Origin: JANNWF01 sp052390415
Lineage (GTDB): Bacteria; Pseudomonadota; Gammaproteobacteria; Xanthomonadales; Xanthomonadaceae
Direction of reading: 5' to 3'
Assembly (NCBI GenBank): GCA_052390415.1
Contig: JBQTGY010000073.1
Coordinates: forward strand, 1 to 25,739
DNA length: 25,739 nt
Within the stretch, counting starts at the first letter, position 1, and every line of letters starts with the position of its first letter. Under the pieces are notes generated by a model. The model saw only the letters and a list, made by a program, of their open reading frames with translations. It made no database searches and was not told the origin of the DNA. The position numbers and the translations under genes are program-made. This document shows, piece after piece, positions 8,137-15,153 of the stretch.

Positions 8137-8145
8137 TGTTATGCT
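8137..8145 (+). promoter_or_regulatory. Extended -10 promoter upstream of gspG
   Basis: TGT-TATGCT fits the extended -10 pattern TGn-TAnnnT, with TATGCT at 8140-8145 and a predicted start near 8152, about 19 bp before gspG. No good -35 is seen. The same shape recurs before gspL and gap. It sits just 6 bp beyond the divergent bioA start codon. Confidence 0.45.
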
Positions 8146-8170
8146 CGCGCCGACTTGCCTGAGATAGCCC

Positions 8171-8617
8171 GTGATGATCGACCGCCCGCTCCGCCCTGTC
8201 CATGCCCACGGCTTCACCCTGATCGAGGTGTTGGTCGTCGTGACCATTCTTGCCATCCTCGCCGCCGTTGTCGTGCCCCGGTTTCTGGATCGTCCGGATG
8301 AGGCGCGGGTGTCCAAGGCCAAGCAGGACATTGGCGCTTTGGTGACCGGCCTAAATCTGTATCGACTGGACAATTACGCCTATCCAAGCACCGAGCAGGG
8401 ATTGCAAGCCTTGGTTCAGAAGCCTACTGGCACGCCCGAAGCTGCCAATTGGCGCAACGGTGGCTACATTGATCGCTTGCCGCAGGATCCATGGAAGCGC
8501 GATTACCTGTACTTGAGTCCGGGTCGCCAAGGCGAAATCGACGTCTACTCGTTTGGCGCCGATGGTCAGCCGGGCGGGGATGGTGTCAGTGCCGATATTG
8601 GCAACTGGGGCGAATAA
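8171..8617 (+). CDS. gspG: Type II secretion major pseudopilin GspG
   Basis: The 148-residue protein has a short basic leader, a prepilin peptidase site G/FTLIEVL with Glu at mature position 5, a hydrophobic N-terminal helix, and the globular GspG signature (LYRLDNYAYPSTEQGLQALV, then LPQDPWKRDYLYLSPG and a C-terminal FGADGQPGGDG loop of the calcium-binding type). GspG subunits form the periplasmic pseudopilus that pushes substrates through the outer-membrane secretin. The frame opens with GTG-ATG; the ATG at 8174 is an equal candidate and changes nothing of substance. It heads the gsp run, 39 bp from divergent bioA. Confidence 0.96.
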   Translation: MMIDRPLRPVHAHGFTLIEVLVVVTILAILAAVVVPRFLDRPDEARVSKAKQDIGALVTGLNLYRLDNYAYPSTEQGLQALVQKPTGTPEAANWRNGGYIDRLPQDPWKRDYLYLSPGRQGEIDVYSFGADGQPGGDGVSADIGNWGE

Positions 8618-8621
8618 GGGC

Positions 8622-9152
8622 GTGCGGGACGGCGGTCGCAATCGAAGGCGCCAGTCACATGGCTTCACGCTGATCGAAGTGTTGGTGGTGGTGATCATCA
8701 TCGGCGTGGTTGCTGGCGCCGCGACCCTGGCTATTACCGGCAGTGGCAGTCGTGAGTTGGAGAACGCAGCGCGGCGCGCCGAGGTAAGAATTCGGCTGGC
8801 CTGCGAACGAGCCGTTTTCTCCGGGCAGGACCTGGGCTTTTCGTTGCGCGAAGGTGTGCTCAGTTTTGGCTATCTGTTGCCGGATCGCTGGTTGCGGGTG
8901 GCAGACACACCCGACGAAGCGCTGCGCGAACGCGTGCTGGGAGAAGCCATCGCCGTCACCATCAGTCGCGATGGACTGCCGTTGTTTACCGACACCGATG
9001 ACGACCTCAGCAAGCCGCAATTCGTCTGTTATTCGTCCGGCGAGCTGACTCCATTTGAGTTGACATTGGCTCGCGAGGGCGTGAGCGAACAGTGGCGCCT
9101 GCTCGCGCGGCTGGATGGCGAACTGGAACTCGAACGTGTTGATCCACAGTAA
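8622..9152 (+). CDS. gspH: Type II secretion minor pseudopilin GspH
   Basis: A basic leader is followed by G/FTLIEVLVVV with Glu5, a hydrophobic helix and a body of about 160 residues typical of GspH (LENAARRAEVRIRLACERAVFSG; a short beta-rich C-terminus). Minor pseudopilins H, I, J and K build the pseudopilus tip. I chose the GTG at 8622, 4 bp after the gspG stop, because it gives a 14-residue leader; ATG 8580 and GTG 8583 lie upstream inside gspG and would give leaders of about 28 residues. The choice is not certain since no start has a well-placed Shine-Dalgarno. Confidence 0.9.
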   Translation: MRDGGRNRRRQSHGFTLIEVLVVVIIIGVVAGAATLAITGSGSRELENAARRAEVRIRLACERAVFSGQDLGFSLREGVLSFGYLLPDRWLRVADTPDEALRERVLGEAIAVTISRDGLPLFTDTDDDLSKPQFVCYSSGELTPFELTLAREGVSEQWRLLARLDGELELERVDPQ

Positions 9153-9609
9153 TCGCACGCCGTGGATTCGATGTAGCGCACTGCGCCTCAGCCCATCGTG
9201 GCCGCCGAGCCAGTCATCGACAGGGAAGACCCTTCGAGGAAAGACACGCGGTTTTACCTTGCTGGAAGTGTTGATTGCGGTGCTGATCCTGTCGCTGGCC
9301 TTGGTTGCCTTGGTACGTACTACCGCGTTGGAGGCGCGGGCCCTGGTGCAGGTGCGCGAAGCGACCCTGGCGCAATGGGTAGCTTCAAACGTGCTGGCCG
9401 AAGCGCGGCTCAATGAAGGCGTTCCCGCCAGCGGCCGTCGTGACGGCAGCAGTGAAATGGGCGGGCGGCGTTGGCGCTGGCTGCTGGAGTCGACTCAAAC
9501 CCAGGAGCCCAGCATCAAGCGTCTGGATGTCTCGGTGTATGCCGATGACGCGGGTGCCGAGAGTCGCGACGAAGCGGTTGCGCGACTCAGCGGGTTTGCC
9601 TGGCAATGA
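9115..9609 (+). CDS. gspI: Type II secretion minor pseudopilin GspI
   Basis: The peptidase site G/FTLLEVLIAVLILSLALVAL with Glu5 and the following helix are clear, and the body (TTALEARAL, QWVASNVLAEARL, a Gly-rich W-R-W turn) matches GspI. The start is doubtful. The only ATG is at 9115 (leader of 46 residues), and a GTG at 9136 would give 39. Both lie inside the end of gspH, and no ATG, GTG or TTG occurs between 9142 and the cleavage site. Type II leaders are normally much shorter. The stop TGA overlaps the gspJ ATG. Confidence 0.88.
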   Translation: MANWNSNVLIHSNRTPWIRCSALRLSPSWPPSQSSTGKTLRGKTRGFTLLEVLIAVLILSLALVALVRTTALEARALVQVREATLAQWVASNVLAEARLNEGVPASGRRDGSSEMGGRRWRWLLESTQTQEPSIKRLDVSVYADDAGAESRDEAVARLSGFAWQ

Positions 9610-10205
9610 ATGTCCGATGCCGCGGTTTCACGTTGATTGAGGTGCTGGTCGCCGTAGCGATCTTCGCGCTGGCGGCGGGGCTGGCGGTGGGCGGCATGAA
9701 CGCGATCACGCGTGCACGCGTCCAACTGGACGGTGATCTGGCGCGCCTGGCCGACTTGCAGTTCGCGATTGGCCTGATCGAGCGTGATCTGCGTGGCATC
9801 GCGATACGTCCTGTCCGCGAAGGTTATGGGCCACCGAAGCCCGCGTTGAGCGGCGGCTTGGAAGCCCTTGAACTCAGTCGTTATGGCGCAGTGGGCGCCT
9901 TGGCACAAAGCCAGTCCGACATTGCTCGCATCGGATATCAGTTGGATGGCAAGCGTTTGCTGCGTTTGTACTATCCGGTGCTTGACCGGAGTCCGGGCGC
10001 GCTACCTACGATCGATCCGTTGCTCGATCAGGTCGAGCGCATTGAGTGGCGCTATATCGGCGCTCGCGGTGCTCCTGCATCGGCACAGTGGCCACCACCA
10101 CGCGCTGGCGATGGCTTGCCGCGTGCCGTCGAGTTACGCCTGCAGTTGAGCGATTACGGCGAAATTCGCCGCGTGTTCGAGTTGCCCCTGGGCAGTGCGC
10201 CATGA
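9606..10205 (+). CDS. gspJ: Type II secretion minor pseudopilin GspJ
   Basis: The product has 199 residues. The leader is only 7 residues (MNVRCRG), cut before FTLIEVLVAVAIFALAAGLAV; Glu5 is present. The body contains the GspJ pattern FAIGLIERDLRGIAIRPVR, then LELSRYG and a C-terminal beta sheet with ERIEWRYI and VELRLQLSDYGEI. It forms the pseudopilus tip complex with GspI and GspK. Its ATG overlaps the gspI stop and its stop overlaps the gspK ATG, each as ATGA, so the three tip subunits are translationally linked. Confidence 0.95.
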   Translation: MNVRCRGFTLIEVLVAVAIFALAAGLAVGGMNAITRARVQLDGDLARLADLQFAIGLIERDLRGIAIRPVREGYGPPKPALSGGLEALELSRYGAVGALAQSQSDIARIGYQLDGKRLLRLYYPVLDRSPGALPTIDPLLDQVERIEWRYIGARGAPASAQWPPPRAGDGLPRAVELRLQLSDYGEIRRVFELPLGSAP

Positions 10206-11137
10206 AACACATCACGATGCACGGCCGTCAGTCCGGTGTCGCTTTGTTGTCAGCGTTGCTGGTGGTCGCCATCGCCGTAGTGCTGGTCGCTGCACTTCTG
10301 GACATGGGTGAGGCCAGCCGCTCGCGTACGCGTAATGCCCTGCGCGCCGAACAAACCTGGCAATTGCTGATCGGATTGGAAGGCTGGGCCGCCGCAGCGC
10401 TGGCCCGAGATGAAGCACAAGCTGCTGGCGTAGATGGTGCCGATGACGGCTGGTTGCGCGCTTTGCCGCCCATCAGCGTGCCGGGTGGCCAGCTGACGGG
10501 ACGCATGCGCGACCGCAGTGGTTGCTTCAATTTGAACCAATTGGTGGTCGATGATGTGGTCAACACGATCGCGGTCAGTCGTTTCCAGCGCCTGTTGGCC
10601 GCGCTCAAGCTTGATCCAGGCATCGCAGATCGCGCGGTCGATTGGATCGACAGCGACGCCATTCCAGGCAATGGCGGTGCCGAAGACTCGTTATATCTCC
10701 AGCGCAATCCCGCGTATCTGACCGCCGGCCGGGGATTTACCCATGTGTCCGAACTGCGATTGTTGGCGGGGGTAGACGCGGATTCCTACGCGACCCTCGC
10801 GACGGCGGTCTGCGCCATGCCAAGCGATGGCCTGATCAATCTCAACTTCGCATCCAAGGCGCTTTGGATGAGTCTGGATCCGCGCATTACCGAAAGCGTT
10901 GCGAGCCAACTATGGCGCGAAGGTCGAGCGCGCTATCTCAATCCCGAAGACGTAGTGGCCGCCCTGAGCCAACTGGGGATCGAACAAGTCAACTTGCAGG
11001 GCTGCGCCACGTTCAGCCGCTACATGGTGGCGGAGGCAGAAATCGTCAGCGACGGTATTCCGTTTGCGTACAGCAGCCTGCTGGAGCGCGGCGAGGCCGG
11101 CATACGCGTGCTGGCGCGGGTACGCGGACGCCTGTGA
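10202..11137 (+). CDS. gspK: Type II secretion pseudopilin tip protein GspK
   Basis: The 311-residue product has the large insert expected of GspK. The cleavage site is QSG/VALLSALLVVAIAVVL; the mature fifth residue is Ser rather than Glu, which is normal for GspK, the only pseudopilin without it. Family motifs are GCFNLNQL, AVDWIDSDAIPGNGGAEDSLY, PAYLTAGRGFTHVSELRLLAGV and LINLNFAS. GspK caps the pseudopilus. I use the ATG at 10202 because it overlaps the gspJ stop; the longer upstream frame is only gspJ read out of phase. A 100-bp gap with a promoter-like site separates it from gspL. Confidence 0.96.
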   Translation: MKHITMHGRQSGVALLSALLVVAIAVVLVAALLDMGEASRSRTRNALRAEQTWQLLIGLEGWAAAALARDEAQAAGVDGADDGWLRALPPISVPGGQLTGRMRDRSGCFNLNQLVVDDVVNTIAVSRFQRLLAALKLDPGIADRAVDWIDSDAIPGNGGAEDSLYLQRNPAYLTAGRGFTHVSELRLLAGVDADSYATLATAVCAMPSDGLINLNFASKALWMSLDPRITESVASQLWREGRARYLNPEDVVAALSQLGIEQVNLQGCATFSRYMVAEAEIVSDGIPFAYSSLLERGEAGIRVLARVRGRL

Positions 11138-11194
11138 GTGGTGGTGCATTGTTGACCAAGGACTGGTGCGGTAGACGAAGCTTCGATGGCCGGC

Positions 11195-11203
11195 TGTTAG
11201 AAT
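11195..11203 (+). promoter_or_regulatory. Extended -10 promoter upstream of gspL
   Basis: TGT-TAGAAT matches TGn-TAnnnT, with TAGAAT at 11198-11203 and a predicted start near 11210, 28 bp before gspL. A perfect 10-bp palindrome CGAAGCTTCG (11176-11185) covers the -35 position and could be an operator. It would let gspL, M and N be expressed separately from gspG-K. Confidence 0.45.
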
Positions 11204-11237
11204 CATCGGCTGCCCGCTCTCCCAACGTGTCTCCTGC

Positions 11238-12422
11238 ATGCCGCATCGACTAGTCATTCGCCTGTTTGCCGACGGCGCCAGCGAGTGGTTGGCGCTGGAC
11301 CGTGCTGGCAAAGTGGAAGCGGGTCCGAGTTTGGGATTGCCGGCGGATAGCGCGGCCCAGGTCGATTTGCTGCTTCCTGCCGAGCAGGTGTTGTTGCTGG
11401 AGGCTCCGCGCCTGGCCAAGCGAGCCAGCCAGTTGGCGCAAGCGTTGCCGTACGCGATCGAGGAGCAACTCGCCGGCGCGGTGGAACTGCAACACGTGGC
11501 GTTCGATGAGCGCGCTGCGGGAGCCACCGTCCCGGTAGCGGTGATCGCTCGTGATCGCTTGCGCGAGGCCATCAAGCGGCTGCAGGTCGCGGGTCATTCC
11601 GCTGATCGCTGCCACAGTCCGTTGCAGCTGTTGCCGGTCGAGGCTGGCCAGCTCAGCATTCTTGTTGACGGCGATGAGTCCTTGTTGCGCTGGGCGCCAT
11701 CCGCAGGCTTGAGCTGTCGCACTCTTGAGCTCGATGAGACGATCGCGCTGTTGCTGGAAAGCGGCGTCAATTGGCAGCGCATCCGGCTTTGGCGCAGTCA
11801 TCGCAGCCCACTGGTGAAGTTGCAGACCAAAGTCGTCGTCGAAGAATCGCTGATTCCGGCTGCATTGCCGTGGCTGGCGGAACGGTTTGCGCACCTGCGT
11901 GGTCCGGATCTGTTGCAAGCCGAATTTCGGCCGCGGCGCAGCGGCGGTCGCAGCGATGCCCAGTGGCGTTGGGCTGCGGTGTTGGCATCGCTGGCAGTGT
12001 TGGCAGGACTGCGCACCATTGGCCTTGAGGCGGCGGCGCTGGAACGGCATACCGAGGTTCGTCAAAGCGAAATGGAAGCCTTGCTGCGCGAAGCGCTACC
12101 GGGCATCACGCGGGTGGTCGATCCAGTGGCCCAACTGGGCGCCGAGCTCGACCGTCGCTCCGGCAGCAGTGGCGGCGGAGCCTTGCCGTTGTTGGCAAAG
12201 GTTGCGCCTCTGATCGCGGGCAGTGGCCGCTTTACCATCGAGGCGCTCGACTATCGCGCGGGCACGCTGGAAATCACCATCAGCGCACCGGATGTCGCCG
12301 CGCTGGATGGCTTGCGCGCCACCTTGGCCGCAGTGCCGCAAATGCAAGTGGAATTGACTTCGGCCTTGCCTGGCAGCAACGGCTACGAAGGCCGCTTGCG
12401 CATCAAGGACGGTTCCGCATGA
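11238..12422 (+). CDS. gspL: Type II secretion inner-membrane protein GspL
   Basis: This 394-residue bitopic protein has a cytoplasmic N-terminal actin-like domain (residues 1 to about 230; LLLPAEQVLLLEAPRL and QALPYAIEEQLA are family-typical and mark the GspE-binding part), one membrane segment (about 248-264, WAAVLASLAVLAGL), then a periplasmic coiled stretch and a small ferredoxin-like domain at the C-terminus. GspL recruits the GspE ATPase and pairs with GspM. The ATG at 11238 has no clear Shine-Dalgarno. The stop overlaps the gspM ATG (ATGA). Confidence 0.93.
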   Translation: MPHRLVIRLFADGASEWLALDRAGKVEAGPSLGLPADSAAQVDLLLPAEQVLLLEAPRLAKRASQLAQALPYAIEEQLAGAVELQHVAFDERAAGATVPVAVIARDRLREAIKRLQVAGHSADRCHSPLQLLPVEAGQLSILVDGDESLLRWAPSAGLSCRTLELDETIALLLESGVNWQRIRLWRSHRSPLVKLQTKVVVEESLIPAALPWLAERFAHLRGPDLLQAEFRPRRSGGRSDAQWRWAAVLASLAVLAGLRTIGLEAAALERHTEVRQSEMEALLREALPGITRVVDPVAQLGAELDRRSGSSGGGALPLLAKVAPLIAGSGRFTIEALDYRAGTLEITISAPDVAALDGLRATLAAVPQMQVELTSALPGSNGYEGRLRIKDGSA

Positions 12423-12904
12423 AAGTTTGGTGGCAAGCGCAGTCTGCACGCGACCGCCGAATACTGAGCATCGGCGGCGTGTTGGCCTGCGTGTTATTGG
12501 GCTATGCCTTTCTTTGGCTGCCACTCGAGCGTAGCGCCGAAGAATGGCGACGTCGCGCCAGCGCTGCGGATGCGAGCGTGATCTGGATGCGGGAGGCGGT
12601 TCAGCGCTTGCGCGCCAGTGGCCCGGCACCATCATCCAGCGTGCGCGACGAACGTTCCTTGTTGGCTGTGGTCGATGCAGGCGTCCGCGAAGCCGGTTTG
12701 GGTGGCTCGCTTTTGCGCGTGGAGCCAGTCAGCGCCGGTCAGGTGCGGGTGTACTTCCAGCAGGCGAGCTTTGACGCGCTGACAACGTGGTTGCAGAACA
12801 TCGGCAGCAGCCACGGCGTGCGTGTGGTCGAACTGTCGGTTCAGCGCAGCGCGGGCGTTGGTCTGGTGGATGTGCGGCTTGCTCTGGAATCGCCTGTTCC
12901 CTGA
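12419..12904 (+). CDS. gspM: Type II secretion inner-membrane protein GspM
   Basis: The 161-residue protein has a short cytoplasmic start (MKVWWQAQSARDRRIL), one membrane helix (about 16-36, LSIGGVLACVLLGYAFLWLP), a charged helical stretch and a periplasmic ferredoxin-like domain ending in VDVRLALESPVP. This is the usual GspM layout; W-x-x-R-x-R-R near the start is family-typical. It stabilises GspL in the inner-membrane platform. It overlaps gspL by 4 bp and is followed by 105 bp before gspN. Confidence 0.9.
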   Translation: MKVWWQAQSARDRRILSIGGVLACVLLGYAFLWLPLERSAEEWRRRASAADASVIWMREAVQRLRASGPAPSSSVRDERSLLAVVDAGVREAGLGGSLLRVEPVSAGQVRVYFQQASFDALTTWLQNIGSSHGVRVVELSVQRSAGVGLVDVRLALESPVP

Positions 12905-13009
12905 TGTGTGCTGCGATTCGCTGTCAGACACCACGCGCCTGACTCCACGTGCCCACTGCCCGACCTTGCCTGGCTCCTATCACGTCATCGAACCAATACG
13001 AAATCAGTC

Positions 13010-13771
13010 ATGAGATTCCTGAAAATTCTGTTTGTGCTGGGCTTGCTGGTGTTGGCGTTGGGGGCAGGATTGATTGCCTTCATGCCGGCGAAATTCGCCC
13101 TGGATCTGCTCGGCACGCGTCTCGGCGCGCTGCGGCTCGACGACGTATCCGGCACTATTTGGCGCGGCCGCGCGGGAACAGCAACGGTCAACGGTTGGGC
13201 GATGGGTGCGCTGGATTGGCACGTCCACCCAATGGCACTGCTGGGTGGACGCATGGATGCCGACCTGGGTCTGCAAGGCCCGGAGTTCCAAGGCAACACC
13301 TTTGCCAGCATCGCCGCAGGCACGGTGCAGCTGCGCAATACCCAGCTCAGCATGGACGCGCAACGCCTGCAGCCGGCCATCGATATTCCCTCTCTTCAGC
13401 TGCGTGGCCGCGTCGAGGTAACGTTGAGCGAAGCAGAATTGGTGGCAGGCTTTCCGCGCAAGATCACGGGCGAAGCACATTGGCGCGACGCGGCCGTGTC
13501 GGGGGAGGCCGAAGCCTTGTTGGGCACCTTGAGCGCGCAATTCCAAAGCGCTGACGATGGCGCCATCATCGGCACTCTGCAAGACGAAGGTGGGCCGTTG
13601 GCTTTGGATGGTCAGTTCCGCGCGGCGTTCACGGGTTACGAAGCCGATGCGGTGCTGAGTGCTCGCGACGGCAATCCGCAGGTCATTCGCGCCTTGAGTT
13701 ATGTGGGTGAAGTGCAGCCTGATGGATCGTCGCTGCTGCAAATCCGTGGCCGCCTGTTACCTCTACCTTGA
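13010..13771 (+). CDS. gspN: Type II secretion protein GspN
   Basis: A 253-residue protein with an N-terminal membrane anchor (about 5-25) followed by a periplasmic beta-rich domain. The segments LRLDDVSGTIWRGRAGTATVNGW, then LDWHVHPMALLGGRMDADL, are the GspN hallmark (the G-T-x-W-x-G pattern). GspN is an accessory, not universal, type II secretion part, common in Xanthomonas-type systems. I chose the ATG at 13010 because the membrane anchor follows directly; an upstream frame back to 12908 has no homologous look. In Xanthomonas gspD usually follows gspN, but here a phosphatase gene does. The stop codon is inside a hairpin that covers the next ribosome binding site. Confidence 0.88.
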   Translation: MRFLKILFVLGLLVLALGAGLIAFMPAKFALDLLGTRLGALRLDDVSGTIWRGRAGTATVNGWAMGALDWHVHPMALLGGRMDADLGLQGPEFQGNTFASIAAGTVQLRNTQLSMDAQRLQPAIDIPSLQLRGRVEVTLSEAELVAGFPRKITGEAHWRDAAVSGEAEALLGTLSAQFQSADDGAIIGTLQDEGGPLALDGQFRAAFTGYEADAVLSARDGNPQVIRALSYVGEVQPDGSSLLQIRGRLLPLP

Positions 13772-13786
13772 GAGGTGACCGAGCCC
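13759..13786 (+). promoter_or_regulatory. Hairpin masking the ribosome binding site of the HisN-like gene
   Basis: ACCTCT (13759-13764) pairs perfectly with AGAGGT (13771-13776) across a 6-nt loop that contains the gspN stop codon. The Shine-Dalgarno AGGTGA at 13773-13778, 8 nt before the ATG at 13787, is largely inside the second arm. Ribosomes finishing gspN would open it, so coupling is the likely role (inferred). Confidence 0.5.
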
Positions 13787-14608
13787 ATGAATCAACCATC
13801 TGCTGACTTTCTCGATCATGCACTGAGCACGGCTCTGGCTGCAGCCGACTCGGCTGCGGAAGTCATTCGGGGCTTTTACGCCGGTGGCTTTACGGTGCAG
13901 CTGAAGGCGGATGCGTCACCCGTCACCCAAGCCGATGTCGAAGCCGAACGCAGCATACGTGGGGCGTTGCTTGAGGCCTTCCCGGAGCACGCTTTTTTCG
14001 GCGAAGAAGAAGGCCAGACCGGCGAAAGCGATTATTTGTGGTTGGTCGATCCCATCGATGGCACCAAGGCCTTCGTCCGCGGCTATCCGATGTTCTCCAC
14101 GCAGATCGCACTGATGCATCGCAATCAGCTGGTGCTCGGCGTCAGCACGGCCGGCGAATATGGCGAGACGATGTGGGCACGCCGCGGTGGCGGTGCGTTT
14201 CTGCGTGATGCATCAGGCCTCGTGCGGCCGGCTCAGGTAGCGCCGCTGCCACTGCCCGCACAACGCGCGCTCTCCACAGGCAACCTGCGTTCACTCGCGG
14301 CGAGTCCGCACTGGGCCAGACTCGGCGAGGTCATCCAGAATGTTGGTCGAATTCGTGGGTATGGCGATTTTCTGCATTACCACTTGTTGGCGCGCGGTTG
14401 CATCGATGCGGTGATCGAGTCCGATCTCAATATTCTCGATATCGCCGCCCTGGCCGTCATCGTGCGCGAGGCCGGCGGCGTATTCACCGATCTGGATGGT
14501 GCGGAACTGGGGCTTGCCACGCGCAGCGCGCTGGCGGCATCACCGGTTTGGCATGCTGAGTTGCTGGCAACTTTTCACGGCTGGCGAAATGAGAAAGCGG
14601 CGTCATGA
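13787..14608 (+). CDS. Inositol-monophosphatase family phosphatase, histidinol-phosphatase (HisN)-like
   Basis: The 273-residue protein carries the metal-site motifs of the family: GEEEG, then Asp88 and Asp91 in LVDPIDGTKAFVRGYP, and the late DIAALAVIVREAGG. The DPIDGTKAFVRG spelling, the YGD....LLARG segment and the pattern before AGG fit the HisN branch (histidinol phosphate to histidinol) better than CysQ, but related enzymes act on other phosphates, so the substrate is open. I chose the ATG at 13787, not GTG 13775, because AGGTGA lies 8 nt before it. It ends in an ATGA overlap with nudE. No other his genes are present, and a true CysQ lies two genes on. Confidence 0.85.
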   Translation: MNQPSADFLDHALSTALAAADSAAEVIRGFYAGGFTVQLKADASPVTQADVEAERSIRGALLEAFPEHAFFGEEEGQTGESDYLWLVDPIDGTKAFVRGYPMFSTQIALMHRNQLVLGVSTAGEYGETMWARRGGGAFLRDASGLVRPAQVAPLPLPAQRALSTGNLRSLAASPHWARLGEVIQNVGRIRGYGDFLHYHLLARGCIDAVIESDLNILDIAALAVIVREAGGVFTDLDGAELGLATRSALAASPVWHAELLATFHGWRNEKAAS

Positions 14609-15153
14609 GCAAGCTGCCAACCATTCACAACGTTGAGGAAGTCGACTTCGGTGGTCGCTTCCTGATTGAACGCCTGGATCTCGAGTTCTCCAATGGCGAG
14701 CAGCGCAAGTACGAGCGCATGAAAGCGCGTGGCGGCGGCGCCGTGATCGTCGCTCCCATGCAGGACGCCGACACCATGTTGCTGGTCCGCGAGTATGCCT
14801 GTGGCGTGCATCGCTACGAATTGGGTCTGGTCAAGGGCCGTATCGACCGCGGCGAGAGCGTGCTTGAAGCCGCGCAACGCGAGTTGAAGGAAGAGGCAGG
14901 CGTAGGCGCAAACAAGCTGACCGTGCTGCGTGCAATGAGCTTGGCACCGACGTACATGGGCCATCAGACCTGGCTGGTGTTGGCCGAAGATCTGTATCCC
15001 GAGCGTCTGCCTGGCGACGAGCCCGAGGAGCTCGAAGTGGTGCCGTGGAAACTCGATCATCTGCACGAACTGATGTTGCTGGAGGATTGCTCCGAAGGGC
15101 GCTCGTTGGCGGCCATGTTCATCACCCGCGAATATCTGCGGCGGCGCACATGA
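14605..15153 (+). CDS. nudE: ADP-compound Nudix hydrolase NudE
   Basis: The 182-residue protein has a full Nudix box (from about 91): G-R-I-D-R-G-E, then seven residues, then RELKEEAGV. The preceding YELGLVKGRID and the N-terminal V-E-E-V-D-F segment match NudE, which cleaves NADH, ADP-ribose and diadenosine polyphosphates with Mg2+. It overlaps both neighbours by ATGA (14605 and 15150), sandwiched between two inositol-monophosphatase-fold enzymes. The nudE-cysQ pairing is common in gammaproteobacteria, which supports the assignment. Confidence 0.92.
   Translation: MSKLPTIHNVEEVDFGGRFLIERLDLEFSNGEQRKYERMKARGGGAVIVAPMQDADTMLLVREYACGVHRYELGLVKGRIDRGESVLEAAQRELKEEAGVGANKLTVLRAMSLAPTYMGHQTWLVLAEDLYPERLPGDEPEELEVVPWKLDHLHELMLLEDCSEGRSLAAMFITREYLRRRT

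Noticed and set aside
9236..9262. A downstream gspI start using the gagga at 9236-9240
   Set aside because: It would begin inside the hydrophobic helix and remove the prepilin cleavage site.
10046..10201. N-terminal extension of gspK
   Set aside because: It is gspJ read in another frame; the ATG at 10202 overlaps the gspJ stop and gives a normal pseudopilin leader.
12908..13009. N-terminal extension of gspN or an extra small gene
   Set aside because: No Shine-Dalgarno, no hydrophobic or conserved content; the membrane anchor begins at 13010.
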